DNA from: Massospora cicadina | Taxonomy: Eukaryota; Entomophthoromycota; Entomophthoromycetes; Entomophthorales; Entomophthoraceae | Assembly (NCBI GenBank): GCA_022478985.1 | Contig: JAKSZP010002675.1 | Coordinates: 124,001-188,000, forward strand | Length of the DNA stretch: 64,000 nt | Direction of reading: 5' to 3' | Notes under the pieces: generated by a model | What the model was told of the DNA's origin: nothing | The model's input: the letters and a program-made list of their open reading frames with translations, nothing else | The model's database searches: none | Translations under genes and position numbers: made by a program | In this document: positions 11,820 through 23,224 of the stretch, in pieces | How the letters are laid out: the number at the start of each line of letters is the position of its first letter | Numbering within the stretch: position 1 is the first letter of the stretch

Positions 11820-13900
11820 CCAGCCCAAATGATGAACTTAGTTCAAAGTTCTTCAATCAATATAGAACAAGTTGGAGCTGGCTGTACGGAATGCTATCTG
11901 CGTCACTGTCCATCCCACTTTATACCATTTACTTCAAGTAGTGGGGTTTCATCATCAGGAATTACTCCGCCACTTGCAGCTATCAGAAACCATCCACTCA
12001 CAGCTCATCCAACTTTATCAATCTGTTTCTCAATTAGTCCATGAAAACTGAAACACAATTGTAGAAAATCAGCAGTTTATTAATGAGGTTCAAGATGTGC
12101 TCACCCGCTTGGACCAAGGAATCATGAATTTTGTATGGACGGAACTCACTTTCATTTTAGCCAACTAGAGGTTGTTAACCATAACTAAGTCATAGATTGT
12201 ACTCATGAAGTATGCTCAGAGTTTGATAACTATATTACCTCTATTGATGGACGCCTCCAAACTTTGGAGGCAATGATCTACAAATTTAGGGAAGGTCAGA
12301 ATAGTTTCTATAACTCCAGGTTTCAAGAAGGGCTGGTGAGCGTGGACCTCCCAGTTATGATGGACGTGAAGGTGAAAGAGGACCCCCTGACCATGATGTA
12401 AAAGATGGTGAGAGAGGACCCCCTGGTTGTAATGGGCAATCTGGAAGAAGGGGACCCCATGGCCCAGAGGTCCTCCAGGACCCAGTGGTGACCCCAGAAT
12501 CCCTGACAAACGCCTACAGGCATTAATCAAAAAAATAAAAAGTCTAAATGTACAATTTGTTTGTGTCGCCCAAGGAACCCAACTTACTCAGGATGGGTTC
12601 CCCTCTCTCCCAAAGTTTCTTTACTTGTTCATCATGAACGCCTTGGGGTCTTGGCCACCTTACCTGCCTTGGTTCGTGGATTAGAGAAAAGAGGGTTCAC
12701 CACCAAACAACATCAACTCAACTTGCAAGCCACCAATATCACACAAAAAAATGAAGTACGCCAATTAAAACAAATCATCGCCACAAAATTGGCTCTCAGT
12801 GCTGCCCATGAACGAGTAGATTGGATAATTGATGGCCTAAACAAATTTGTGGAGACAAGTAGATGTGCTTTAACCTCAATCGTAATCCCAAGATAAGCCT
12901 CTTCAGTAGGGGAAAGCGCTGTCCCTGTATTTATTCATATCTTTCATCCTCCAACCCCCAAGTGGTACATTTGAACCTTCATTCAAAGAATAATATGTCC
13001 CTGATAGAGGGAAGTATTTTCTACTTTTTGTATTGATATGAAAGCTCCATGGAGGAAGCAACTGACCATCAACAACTTAAGCACTTGATTAACTGTCTTA
13101 GCTGTATGGCTCAAGACATTATGGTCCCCCATCTGATACACTGTAATACCTGGACTGAGGCCAAGACTGCCTTGCTCCAAGAGTTCGACAGTGATTTAAC
13201 ACAACCAACCAAAAACAGACCTTTATGAGTATCATCCTTAATTGGGGGAAACTATCAGCAAATTTGCTCACCATTTCCAACTCAAAGCACAAAAACTGGT
13301 TGCAGGGAATCACCTTACGTTAGATGATGCCATCACCGCTGCATTCTCAGTATTTAAAGATATGCCTAATATATTAATTTATCTTAAAGAGGTGAAGACT
13401 AACTTAACATCCCTCCTCCATATCAAAGAGGATATACTGTAAATTCCGCCTGAGCTACATAGACTCATAAGTGGACCCTCTACCACTGCCTCCCCAAGTT
13501 TGATTCTGGTACAAGAACTTTGTGTAGGGGACAATTATAAATGTGTTGTTGTTGTGCACTAATGCCCCAAACTGAGATAGCAATTAGCAAAGGCGGTCCA
13601 TGAAGTTCCTGGTCTATCATATGCTGCACATGGAGGTTTTCTGGGTTTTATCCTCCTTTCCCATTCATTCTATTTTCCCCTTAATCAGTGCAGTATCATC
13701 CCCAGGTCAGCCCACCTCAAATAAAACTTACATAAACCCATCAGGTTACCTCATTTTTAACACCAGCAAGCTCTAGTCCCAAGTAAAGCTGTTACGCCCC
13801 CTGATACACCTACACCTGAATTATACTGCACTCACTGCAGAAGAAACAACCACACTGTAGCTGACTGCTGCATCTTTCAACGTAATTCAGCAAAAGATCA
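11820..13900 (+). pseudogene. Element D gag with collagen-like segment and zinc knuckle
   Basis: The region from 11829 contains scattered open frames. At 12341-12487 the frame reads Gly-X-Y triplets (GERGPP, GREGERGPP, GERGPPGCNGQSGRRGPHGP) and continues as GPPGPSGDP after a shift. This is a collagen-like linker. Downstream (12561-12896) a charged helical stretch follows, then a capsid-like part at 13242-13440 (ISKFAHHFQLKAQKL...). Next comes SINE1 copy 1, and finally an intact CCHC knuckle CTHCRRNNHTVADC at 13827-13868. The Gag is broken by stops and by the SINE. Confidence 0.65.
13472..13728 (+). mobile_element. SINE1, 5'-truncated copy in gag of D
   Basis: It matches the full SINE1 at 14658-14943 from the B-box region onward: 'ctctaccactgcctcccc', 'agcaaaggcggtccatg', then 'cagcccacctcaaataaa'. 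It starts in the sequence tggaccctctacc, so the A box is missing. Flanks tacatagactcat (13456-13468) and tacataaacccat (13729-13741) agree at 11 of 13 positions and may be the target duplication. Confidence 0.75.
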
Positions 13901-14269
13901 GTCAGCATAGGGCATGAGGCTCCTTATGCTAACGTAAAACAAGAGCCTCAAGGCCCTTGTTCTAGTTCTAGCTCTATTCCCAGTACTTTTAGTTGTTTTG
14001 TGTTAGATGCCTTATCAGAAATTTGAAGTCCCTCTGTCTATTTAAGGGAATAAAAACCTTCAGCTTCCTTACTTTAATGTTGGTCAGTTACCCAAATAAA
14101 TTTTGGTGGTCAGCTCTTCTATATAAAGTCAAGCATTGGCAGATAAAACTTTTAAATGTATTCAACCCTGAGCTTGGCCACAGAAGAAACCTCCGCTTGC
14201 TTCAATGCAAATCCCTAGTGACTATCAATTAGCTATTAACCCCCAATTTGGTTCTTTGGTGGTTTGTGT

Positions 14270-14640
14270 CAAAGAAGTAGTCCATAAGGTTAAAGTCCTG
14301 GCGATATTTGACACTGGTTCTCCAGTTATCGTTATCTTATCCCAGCTTATCCAAAAGAAAAAATGGCTCCAGACTTAATACACAAAGCTTAATATGGGAC
14401 AGCAGGTAATCAGTCTACTTAGGTGATAGGAGCGTATTCTTCTTTATCCCTTTGTTTTGGGAAAATAAATTACTGCCCCTGCCTTTGCACTATAAAATGA
14501 TAAACTATGAGTTGCTTATTGGGTTCCAACTGATGAGGGAGTTTAATTGTATCTTCAACCACAAGGAAAAGTACCTATCCCTACTAAGGGTATCAGATTC
14601 CATTAATATCCAACCACCCCATCAAGAGTAAGAAGCCCCT
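14270..14640 (+). pseudogene. Element D protease
   Basis: The frame reads HKVKVLAIFDTGSPVIVILS, a retropepsin active site (D-T-G-S) with the usual hydrophobic strand before it. The region follows the zinc knuckle by ~400 bases and ends at the SINE1 insertion (14641). Stops are present. In the living element it would cut the Gag-Pol polyprotein. Confidence 0.65.
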
Positions 14641-14960
14641 AAAAATGGACATGTTTCAAGGGTAGGATACCCCAGTGGTAGAATAGGGACCTTTACCGCT
14701 GCCTCCCCGAGTTCAATTCTGGTACAGGAACTTTGGGTAGGGGACAATTATGACTGTGTTGGCGTTGCGCACCAATGCCCTGAACTGAGATAGCAAATAG
14801 CAAAGGCGGTCCATGGAGTTCCTGGCCTATCATATGCCGCGCATGGAGGTTTTCCAGATTTTATCCTCCTTTCTCATTCATTCAATTTCCTAATAATTGG
14901 TGCGGTATTGTCCCCAGGTCAGCCCACCTCAAATAAAATACTAAAAAATGGACATGTTTC
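14641..14960 (+). mobile_element. SINE1, full-length, with target duplications
   Basis: A 286-bp SINE (14658-14943) is flanked by the perfect 17-bp duplication aaaaatggacatgtttc (14641-14657 and 14944-14960). The head 'ggtaggataccccagtggta' contains an A-box-like segment. The B-box-like segment is gagttcaattctgg. Next are a conserved body (agcaaaggcggtccatggag) and the 3' tail 'ccccaggtcagcccacctca' plus aataaaa. The head is tRNA-derived and the tail LINE-like. It interrupts the D pol between protease and reverse transcriptase; removing it with one duplication copy restores continuity of the flanks. Confidence 0.9.
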
Positions 14961-16320
14961 CTCGAATACCCATCCTCAATTTTAAAAATCAAGTACCAAG
15001 TCTTAAAGGAAAAAATAAGTTACCCCCAGAGGCTGTGGATGCTGAAGAGGGGATCCCTCTGTATACCTTTCATTCTATTACAATTCCCTTGGGCTCACAA
15101 GTTATTGTGAATATAGGGTTTTGGATTCTTACCCCACCTGATCAAATTTTAAATTTTAATGGACACCCAAACCCTTCCATCAAGGAAGCGTTGACCTGCT
15201 CAGGGATTTTGAATCCAGCCTATGGGAAATCTATCTCTATTCTATTTGAGAGTTTGACCACTAAACCTCTCCAGGTCCTGCGACATGCCTTTATTGCTTA
15301 TGTAAAACTATGTCCCATTAATAGTATTGCCAATGTGAGTTGTTTTTGCTTGTTACAGGATTTAGTATTTGATCCTCCACCCACCATATCTTTGGTTGAC
15401 AGTAGAAAAGGGGTAATCTTACCCCAAATAAACGCCAAGATGTTGAAAATCACCTTGAGGAATATGGCAATATTTTTTCCCCTCAACTAAGTGACTATGG
15501 AAAAATTTCTGGAGTAATTCACCAAATCAAAACTGCATACTAACCTCCAACTAAATCCTGACCATATCAAAAGTCCAAAGTGAAGGAAGCTCAAGTGGCC
15601 TTTACAGTTACAGCAACTGTTGGAGGCTAGGTTACTTGTGCCCTCCAAAAGCCCATGGGCTTCTCCACTCTTATTAATTCAGAAAAAGGATGGTGGTCAA
15701 AGGTGGTTATGAATTATTGCTGCCTCAACTCTATCACTCGCAAAGATAGCTACCCCTGCCGCATATAGACAACTCTTTATGCTTAATGTCAGGGTCCCAC
15801 TATTTCTCCACTATGTACCTCGCCAGTGGATACTGGCAGGTAGATTTGTCACCTGAAGATTGGGCGAAATGCACTCTCATCACAAGTAAGGGACTATTTG
15901 GGCCTACTCAAATGCCTCAGGGGTTGTGTAATGCCCCTGCAACCTTCCAACGCACTATGAATGGACTACTAAACGATTTAAAATGCTCCTGCGTACTAGT
16001 TTATCTTGATGATATTACCGTTTTTCCAAGAACCTTTACTGAACATCTAGATCACCTCAGAAAGTCTTTCAGCAGTTATGGCAATCTTCGTTAAAACTAA
16101 AATCATTAAAATTCTCTTCTTTCAGAGTGAGATGGATTTTTTGGATCATAAGGTCAGAAAAGTTGGAATATCCCTTATGGATGATAAGGTCTTGGCTATT
16201 GCTAAGATGACCCCTCCTAAATCCCTACAAGATGTACAAGTTTTCCTAGGAATGGTGAGCTATTGTCACCAATTTATCCCCCATTTCTCAGACACCTCTA
16301 GCCTTTGGTGTATCTACTGA
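14961..16320 (+). pseudogene. Element D reverse transcriptase (with linker)
   Basis: An open frame of 180 codons (14948-15490) covers the protease-RT linker. From 15600 the frames read [26 protein letters not shown], then FSTMYLASGYWQVDLSPED, MPQGLCNAPATFQRTM and VLVYLDDITVFPRTF, and VQVFLGMVSYCHQFIP. These are the ordered gypsy reverse transcriptase blocks. The catalytic YLDD is intact. Frameshifts occur near 15770, 16070 and 16310. Typical gypsy RT spans ~500 codons with connection, so the domain is complete in length but not open. Confidence 0.8.
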
Positions 16321-16369
16321 AGAAGGAATACCCTTTCAATGGAAAGAAGAACAACAGAAGGCTTTTGAC

Positions 16370-17390
16370 TTGCTACACGTCTCTCTATCCCATTCTCCAG
16401 TACTTATTCGTCCAAATTTTGATAAACCTTTCTTTCTCTTTACTGATTCTAGTGACATTGCTATTGGAGCCATACTATCCCAGCATGATGAGGACTTAGC
16501 GGACCATCCCATCGCCTACTACAGCAAGACCTTATCCAAAGCAGAACGTAATTATAACATTACCAAGTGCGAATGCTTGGTGGTACTATTAGCTATTAAG
16601 TATTTCTGACCCTATTTATATGGGAAGCATTTTACCATTATAACTGATCATGCTTCCATATGATGACTACTGTTGGGTTTCCCACGGATGTGCTTGCTGG
16701 TGCCAATGCAGGGGAACACAACAAGTAGGCTGACTGCAAGGGGCTAGCGTCAGCCAAGAGGACAGGGGCAGCTCTGGATGCGACAATGGATGAAACTACA
16801 ATCATTTAAATAAATTAAACTTAATATAAGACAAAATAAATACTATGCACGAAAGTTTTTATCAGACTAATATTCAAGAATTTTTATAGGGTATGTGGGG
16901 ACACGGTGCCTCAAGTATTGTTGTGGCCCCATCCAAGTAGGATCACTCTAGGTCTTCTGGATTGCCCATTATCTTGAACCTTACTCAGATCTTGCCACCC
17001 TTGTGACCAGGTCAAGTGATACCCCAGGTCACATGTCTCAAGGAATGAGGATGTACCGTTTCCTTGAATTTGGAGCAATATTTATGAAGCCTCAAATTTG
17101 GTATATTTGATAATAATATCAATTTGACCCCTTTTCCTGAATCTATTGAGCTGTTTGGGATATACGCCCCTTGATGGGGGTATCAATCCTTCCCCTAGAC
17201 AAGGCTTTCACCTAACCCAGGGAAAATCCCAACATCTACAGAAAATGAAGGACCCTGATGAAAGATTATCTTGGTGGGTATTAAAACTTCAAAATTATGA
17301 CTTTTCCATTATCCACTGACTAGGGCCAATCCATTAAAACGCAGATTGCCTATCTCAGCTTACTATCTTAACTATAACTGCCCCTGAAGA
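16370..17390 (+). pseudogene. Element D RNase H, split by a solo LTR
   Basis: The frame at 16370-16609 (79 codons) reads PVLIRPNFDKPFFLFTDSSD, then AIGAILSQHDED and AYYSKTLSKAERNY. These are the RNase H entry and first catalytic Asp region. It continues to TIITDHAS at about 16655, where a solo LTR intervenes (16671-17234). It then resumes with KMKDPDERLSWWVLKLQNYD and NADCLSQL. Joined, it covers the whole RNase H domain that degrades RNA in the hybrid. It is dead because of the insertion and stops. Confidence 0.8.
16666..17239 (+). mobile_element. Solo LTR inside RNase H of D
   Basis: The 564-bp insert 16671-17234 begins TGTTGGGTTTCCC and ends GGGAAAATCCCAACA, i.e. near-perfect inverted ends with TG...CA. 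Flanks actac (16666-16670) and tctac (17235-17239) differ at one base and suit a 5-bp duplication. It has no coding capacity. The start is related to the D LTR start (TGTTGGGATTCCC), so a related element probably provided it before its internal part was lost by LTR-LTR recombination. Confidence 0.8.
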
Positions 17391-17499
17391 AAATTGACTC
17401 TACGACCTTCTAACCCAACCACAGTTATGGAAGGATGAACACTGACCCTCCAAAAAGGAATTAGCAAAAAGATTGCAAATCTCTAAGTTAAGAACGAAC

Positions 17500-18540
17500 A
17501 TTTGTGCAAACTTGCGTTTAAACAATGAGTGCCTTATATAAGACCATCAGCTCAAATGACATCATTTTAGAGGGACATCATCAAGTTGGCCATGGGGGAT
17601 TTGTAAACCCCACCAGTGGCTTAGAACTCAATATTATTGGGAGGGAATGCTTATTTCTATCCAAAATGTATTGAAATCCTGTCTGGTATATAAAAGCTAA
17701 GCTGGACCTAATCCCCGCTCTAAGCATCCAGTGGTCTCACCCTGTAAACTATTTCATACTATTAGCATTGATGTTGTGGCACCCCTTCCTAAAGCCTCCA
17801 AAGGACATCAGTTCCTCCTACTAGCCATGAACCATCTAACTAAGTGTATTGAAGCCATTTCGCTCCCCACCGCTTTGGCAAAAGCTACCGCCACATTTTT
17901 GTATAACAGGATTATCACCCAGCATGGGTGCCCTAATGTCATTTTTTCTGGTAATGGACAAAATTTCCGCTTGACGCTGGTGAAAGATTTAGCTGACCTG
18001 ATGGGAACCACAAAGGTATTTTCTACCCCCTGCCATCCTGCAACTAATGGAATGTAGAGCGGGTAAATGGCACTCTATCTGCAACCCTCCAGAAAATGGC
18101 TATGACTGACCCCCTTCATTGGCCCCAATATTTGCCTAATGCAATTTTGGTCTATTGGATTAGCTACCATTGTATTATTAAGATGTTGCCATTCCAACTG
18201 TTGTATGGCAAAGTTCCCATCTGTCTTCCAAAGTTCAGGCGATGCTTGACTAAGACTCTCCTGAAGCCCTTAAAGTCTCTATGCAAATTATTGCAAATGA
18301 GATCTTCAGACTTTAGGCCCTGGCTGCCAAAAACGTGTCTACCATGACCAGTAGAGAAACTGATCAATTTAATAATAAGCATGATCCCCTACACACATTC
18401 CAGCTAGGTGATCTTAACTTATTCTACCATCACTGGCCTGGAGGTCGTGATCATATTCTAGGCGCAAACTGGGCAGGCCTTTATCAAGTCATATATAGAT
18501 GGGGCAATGAACAATCAATTGTAGAGGTTGTTTAGGGCAC
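17500..18540 (+). pseudogene. Element D integrase
   Basis: Blocks in order: GHHQVGHGGF (zinc-binding part, first His residues), SIDVVAPLPKASKGHQFLLL (first catalytic Asp), HGCPNVIFSGNGQNF, HPATNGM and a C-terminal FQLGDLNLFYHH...W.GLYQVI (GDxV-type module). In the second catalytic block the usual D of (T/S)DNG is G, so the active site is lost besides the stop after HPATNGM. The domain ends directly before the polypurine tract at 18600. No chromodomain is visible. Confidence 0.78.
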
Positions 18541-18599
18541 ATTTGTAAACTGTGTGCATACCCACTTTCTCCACCCATTTTCCCCCTGCGCCAAGATCT

Positions 18600-18610
18600 A
18601 GAGGGGGTAT
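18600..18610 (+). promoter_or_regulatory. Element D polypurine tract
   Basis: The run agagggggtat lies immediately before the 3' LTR start TGTCAAAATT at 18611. This is the position and composition expected for the plus-strand primer. Confidence 0.65.
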
Positions 18611-19075
18611 TGTCAAAATTTCCATCCAAACATCCACTTCAGATATGTCAGATACTGGGAATCGACCCAAAATGACAAAAAACCCAAACATTTGTTGGGG
18701 TACAAACCCAAGCTATGAAAAAACTCAATTAGATCGACTGAGTTAACTAATATTTGTATCAAATCCCCAATTATTTATCTATTTAGATCTAGGCTTAGGC
18801 GGCTTAGATTTTGGCTGATTAACCTCCCCAATTTCACTTAAAAAGCAATTATTGATTAATAAACTTTATGCTTTTCCCCTTTTTCACAATTTTAAGTAAA
18901 AATTGTATTTAAATTGGAAGTTACCCAAACAGACTTGATATCTGTATTACCAAGAATTCTCAACTAGGAGAAGCAACACAGATAAGAATCCAGCACCCCC
19001 AAGCTTTGGGTCACTGGCCAAACAAAAATCAACAAAAATACATGGCACCAACCCAGGATTCTGAACCGGAGATCA
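18611..19075 (+). repeat. Element D 3' LTR
   Basis: It is 465 bp and aligns with 11032-11485. Its right end is placed at 19075 because the C pol sequence and the probable duplication ccgga begin at 19076. The final bases (ttctgaa) do not end in CA, so either the terminus has mutated or the border is a few bases off. Confidence 0.7.
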
Positions 19076-19080
19076 CAAAC

Positions 19081-19820
19081 TGATTTGATTGCGCCTGATT
19101 AGACGCTTTAAATCATCGGAAGAAGCTATATTCAAGGAGATTAATAAATCCTTGATTATGGCATGTTAGTGCCTTCAAAAAGTATATGGGCGGCACCAAT
19201 TTTAATGGTGAAGAAAAATGATGGAAGCAACTGAGTAGTCATTGATTATTGGAAATTAAACAACATCACAAAGAAGGACTTGTACCCTCTGTCATTAATT
19301 GATGATGCCTTGGATAGGCTAGGGGGCGTGAAGTTCTTCTTGTCAATGGACCTTATCAGTGGGTATTGGTAAATGGATTTTCTGAAGAGGAGCGCGAGAA
19401 ATGTGCAATTATAACCCAAGGGGGCCTATTCCAGCCAATGAGAATGCATCAAGGGCCCTGCAATGCCTCGTCTACATTCCAACGGGGGTAATGGACACAA
19501 TTCTGGGAGATTTGAAGTTGTCATGTGTACTAGTGTACCTTGATAATATCAACGTTTTCAGTCGCACTTTTGACAACCACCTATACAAATTAGAGGAGAT
19601 CATCAGAAGGCTAGAAGCTTCAAACTTAAAAATCAAGCCAGGAAGTGCCAGTTCTTCAAAGACCAGCTGGAATACCTCAGATTCGTAATTGACAAAGTGG
19701 GTCTTTAGCCCCAACCCTTTATGCTGGATGCCATCTCCAAAATGAAGCAGCCCAAATTCAAGCATGATATCCAAGTATTCCTAGGCATGATTGGTTAATA
19801 TTACCAATTTATTGCTGACT
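19081..19820 (+). pseudogene. Element C reverse transcriptase (continues after D)
   Basis: The frames read KVYGRHQF-like text, VKKNDGSN, then KNDLYPLSLIDDALDRL, FLSMDLISGYW, CVLVYLDNINVFSRTFDNHL, and IQVFLGMIG. They match element E (MDLISGYWQIELP ... VLVYLDDINLFSQTF). The catalytic YLDD has become YLDN, which removes one metal-binding Asp. Frame breaks occur near 19380, 19470 and 19690. This is the continuation of the pol interrupted at 11031. Confidence 0.78.
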
Positions 19821-19829
19821 TTGCACAAC

Positions 19830-20340
19830 TTGGAGAGCCGCTTTTCTTAAGTACTTAAAGATAAGGTCCCATTTGACTAGACTCCAGCTTTCCAGAATAC
19901 ATTTAACTAACTCTTATTGGCCCTATTGGATGCACCTGTTATTCAACACCTAGACTTTGATCATAAATTTATTGTTCAAACTGATGCATCCCTAACAGCA
20001 GTGGAGGCCAGGTTATCCCATGTTGGGAAGACGATGAAGAACATCCAGTTGCTTTTGCTAGTCGGACCTTAAATGTACATGAGAGAAATTACACAGTCAT
20101 GGAATGAGAATGATTAGCTGACATATATGCTTGCAAGCAATTTTAGGTCTACCTCCATGGCACTCATTTCAAAGTTGTTACTGATCATGCATCCTTAAGA
20201 TGGCTGAACAACTTAAGAGAGCCTGAGGGCCAATTATCCCGCTGGGCGTTGAAACTTCAAGCTTATGACTGCATAACAGAGCATTGATATGTGTCAAAAC
20301 ATCAAAACACCAATTGTCTATCCTGACTACCCACCATTGC
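19830..20340 (+). pseudogene. Element C RNase H
   Basis: Readable pieces are LDHKFIVQTDASLTAVEARL-like text, HERNYTVME (compare HERNYTVTK in element E), KVVTDHASLRWLNNLREPEG and LSRWALKLQAYDC. This is the usual gypsy RNase H series. Stops and single-base shifts interrupt it. Confidence 0.72.
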
Positions 20341-20439
20341 AACACTTAGTCAGCCTACTGATGAGTTATTTAAAAAATAGTCAGTGGAGAGTAACAAGAT
20401 GAGCCCAAATCCATCCAAAAAATATATTATCAGATTTAT

Positions 20440-21560
20440 GAAAAAATACAACTGTCAAAAATGGGTTACTTTATAAGATTATTGAAGGCAAGGAGTATAT
20501 TTTCCTAAGACCCTCAGCCCAAACAGACCTAATAAAAGTGGCGCATAAGGCCATAGAGCATGGCGGATTTAAAAAGATTAAAGAGCATCTGAAGCAATTC
20601 TACTATTGGGAGTCAATGCATTTTGACATCCAAGAAACGCTAGAATGCTGTGCGGAGTGCCAAGGTGAATAACTGTTCCAAAAAAGCACATCTTACCAGC
20701 TTGTTCAGCCCAAATTTGCTTAACAAATTGTATCTATTGACAACGTCAGCCCACTTCTAACAAGCAATATGAAGGGCAAGTACATTGTTGTAGCCATTGA
20801 CCACATGACCAAATGTGTCAAAGCCAAGGCTATTTGAGAAGCAGGAGTGGTTACTACAGTTAAGTTCATTCTTGAAAGCATCATCCACAAGCATGGATGT
20901 TACCAGGCTAAACTGACTGAAAATGGAACAAATTTACCACCAATGTCCTTGCCAAGATCAACCTATTAATGGGAGTATGAGGTGTGCTTTCTGCTCCCTA
21001 TTATCCTGAAACTAAAAGTACAGTTGAGCGCGCAAATGGGCTGTTGGTGAACGTTATCATGAAATTAACTTCAGCCAAACCATCCAAATGGAGTACTTAT
21101 TTAAGTTTAGCAGTATTTTCCTACAATATCTCCTACCATTAGTCAACCAGGATGTCCCCTTTTCAAGTATTATATGGAAGACATCTGGCCCTACCAACAC
21201 TACTATATTTGATCCTAGAGGATTCTGCTGAAAACACTTATCCTCAATACATCAAGAAGCTTATGTTTACTTTAATCAAACTACAAGCTCAAGCTTTCAA
21301 CAACAGATTTGCCATTAAAAAGGCCTGACATCAAAATGACTTAGAAAATTGCTACAAATTGGCAAAATTCAAAGTTAACAATGAAGTTTAATTTTGCAAC
21401 ACCCATGGATTAGGCTGATTGCAAAAGTTAGATCGCATCTAGAAAGGTCCAATTGAAGTGATTGAGAAGACTTCTACGCTCATATACACAATCAAGGATA
21501 TTAGGACCAGCCATATATATAACTGAGTCCATGAAACTTTTCCAAGTAAGTTCAATAAGC
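20440..21560 (+). pseudogene. Element C integrase
   Basis: A zinc-binding part reads HKAIEHGGFKKIKEHL ... CCAECQ (H-H-C-C pattern). The core reads IDNVSPLLTSNMKGKYIVVA, then HGCYQAKLTENGTN (second catalytic Asp changed to Glu), followed by a diverged NG block. The C-terminal part (LKKHQNDLENCYK ... VI...) runs to about 21540. Stops and shifts are frequent. Downstream follow an A/T microsatellite, a tandem repeat and the polypurine tract. Confidence 0.72.
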
Positions 21561-21589
21561 TGGCTGATTAAGAAAAATAAAAAAGGAAA

Positions 21590-21665
21590 AAATAATACAC
21601 AATAATAATAAAATAAATAATAATAAAAAATATAATATAATAAAAAATATAATAATTTTCATTAA
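21590..21665. repeat. AT-rich microsatellite (AAT/AAATA type)
   Basis: Imperfect aataata and aaaatataata repeats between the integrase of C and its 3' LTR. This is a simple-sequence tract without coding potential. Confidence 0.7.
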
Positions 21666-21689
21666 CGCTTTAGTTTGCACTTGAGGATG

Positions 21690-21840
21690 GGAAGAGAGTC
21701 CAACTCCAGACTCATAGCAGTTCAGGCCAAAACTAAAAAATAAGGATTCAACTCCAGATTTATCAGAAGTTTGGGCTGAAAAATACAAATATAGGATTCA
21801 ACTCCAGACTCATCAGCAGTTTGGAACAAAATTAACAAAT
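21690..21840 (+). repeat. Three tandem ~50-bp units before the C 3' LTR
   Basis: The motif 'caactccaga' with '(a/t)tcagcagtt' occurs three times (from 21700, 21749 and 21798), each followed by an A-rich 'aaaa(t)acaaa' segment. The units are imperfect. They lie in the 3' untranslated part of element C, upstream of the polypurine tract. The 78-codon minus-strand frame here only reads through these repeats. Confidence 0.65.
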
Positions 21841-21895
21841 GATGAAGATCAATGAAGGCTAATTGGGAATCTTAGGGCTTATGTTTGAGTCAATT

Positions 21896-21904
21896 AGGGG
21901 GAGA
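21896..21904 (+). promoter_or_regulatory. Element C polypurine tract
   Basis: agggggaga directly precedes the 3' LTR start tgtcagattc at 21905, as expected for plus-strand priming. Confidence 0.75.
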
Positions 21905-22705
21905 TGTCAGATTCTGGTGGTTGAACAAAAAATAAACCCTTCATTAACCATCAGATCAGGACGATTATCCTCCCAGTACTTGAGCTAATACTCTAATTCT
22001 CAACTTAAAGCCTATTGCAACTACACAGCTTGAGCTGACTATATCAATGTCAATTCAATCTGAATATTATATCAAAAGCTAGGGTTGAATACACTCGCAG
22101 ATATAGGCTGATTGTTGCTGCACCAAAGCTCAGCAATTAGTCCTAACTAATTGGGACCAATATTATTAATTAGCATAAGAAATTGTTTGGGGATTGACCC
22201 AAAGAAAACATATACTAATCCTGTGGACAGATATGCATTAAAAATTTAATCAATTTCCTGCCCTAGGGCCAAATTTTGTTTTTTAATCTTTGCAATTGGC
22301 ATGATAGCACTTGCACATGGACCACCCAAATGGGAGTACCTAATGCTATTGAGAGAAGCCTGCCGACGTCATAATTAATGGTGCAAAATTTACACCAATT
22401 GTTGCAAAAATTTCACAAAAGTTGTATTTCATCAGCAGTATGATGAAACTCAAATAAAGAGGATTCTAGGTCAATTTTGAACGTTCTTATTGTGATTTTT
22501 ATCCCTGAAATCCTCCTGATTTTGAGAGTATTATGCCACCAATAAACCAGGCAATAGGTCTCAGTCATATCAGTCCAAGGGCTGAACTGAGGTGGAAAAT
22601 AATCTATTGAAGTTGCATGCTCAAATATGGCCAGGAGATGCCCTAGAAGTATAAATACTGGTGTCTGGCCTAATGAATAGTTTTATAAATAAATATCATC
22701 TTAAT
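21905..22705 (+). repeat. Element C 3' LTR, first part
   Basis: It aligns with 6283-7080 of the 5' LTR, including the TATA-like box in 'agtataaatactgg'. It is cut after ttaat (22701-22705) by element E. The remainder continues at 28612. Confidence 0.85.
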
Positions 22706-23197
22706 TGTTATAAATTCAGCGGTATTCAATAAATACGCTGACAGTTTTTGCACAGGGTTTAACCCACTGAGCAATAGGGACCAACGATTTTGATGATTGT
22801 TGCCCTCAAAACAGCAGAATAACTTTAAATAAATATGGAGCACTTGCTCCCACATTCTTTTTTATTAAATGTACTTAATACCGCGGATTCTTGTTATTCT
22901 GTTTACTCTATACTTACTTAACAACTCCTTCCTTGATCATCTCATCTCGCCTATATTGTAGCAACTTTGGATGCTATATCTTATGACGTAATTTAATTCG
23001 CCATATCTTATTGGCTCCATCAATTCTTCATTTGTTCATTTCACAATCACCTTATTTGAGGCGATTTCCCAATAACCTAACATTGCCTCAATTTGAGGCA
23101 CTCAAGTTACCATTACTCATAATAAATCTTGACAGATTCCATTCATTCCGCCATAATGACCTTGGGCTTATCATCCAGTCATATCAAATTCACAACA
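22706..23197 (-). repeat. Element E 3' LTR (left copy)
   Basis: 492 bp, TGTT...AACA ends. It aligns with 28115-28611 along its length, roughly one difference per ten bases by eye. Shared runs include 'aaatacgctgacag', 'accgcggattctt' and 'cccaataac'. Confidence 0.85.
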
Positions 23198-23208
23198 TTA
23201 CCCCTTCC
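23198..23208 (-). promoter_or_regulatory. Element E polypurine tract
   Basis: On the minus strand the sequence reads ggaaggggtaa immediately upstream of the 3' LTR. This is the expected plus-strand primer for E. Confidence 0.7.
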
Positions 23209-23224
23209 TTGACTAGATGATAAG

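Larger units (their letters stand above)
11027..19080 (+). mobile_element. Element D: gypsy retrotransposon nested in pol of C
   Basis: LTRs at 11032-11485 and 18611-19075 flank gag, protease, reverse transcriptase, RNase H and integrase in that order. The flanks ccaga (11027-11031) and ccgga (19076-19080) look like a 5-bp target duplication with one mutation. The pol reading of element C resumes at 19081. Within D lie two SINE1 copies and one solo LTR (16671-17234), so D has itself been a target. Polypurine tract at 18600-18610. Reading frames are broken, though YLDD of reverse transcriptase is preserved. Confidence 0.85.

Noticed and set aside
6283..21560. Reassigned stop codons as an explanation for the many in-frame stops
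   Set aside because: All three stops occur together with frameshifts and active-site losses, which is pseudogene decay and not a changed code.
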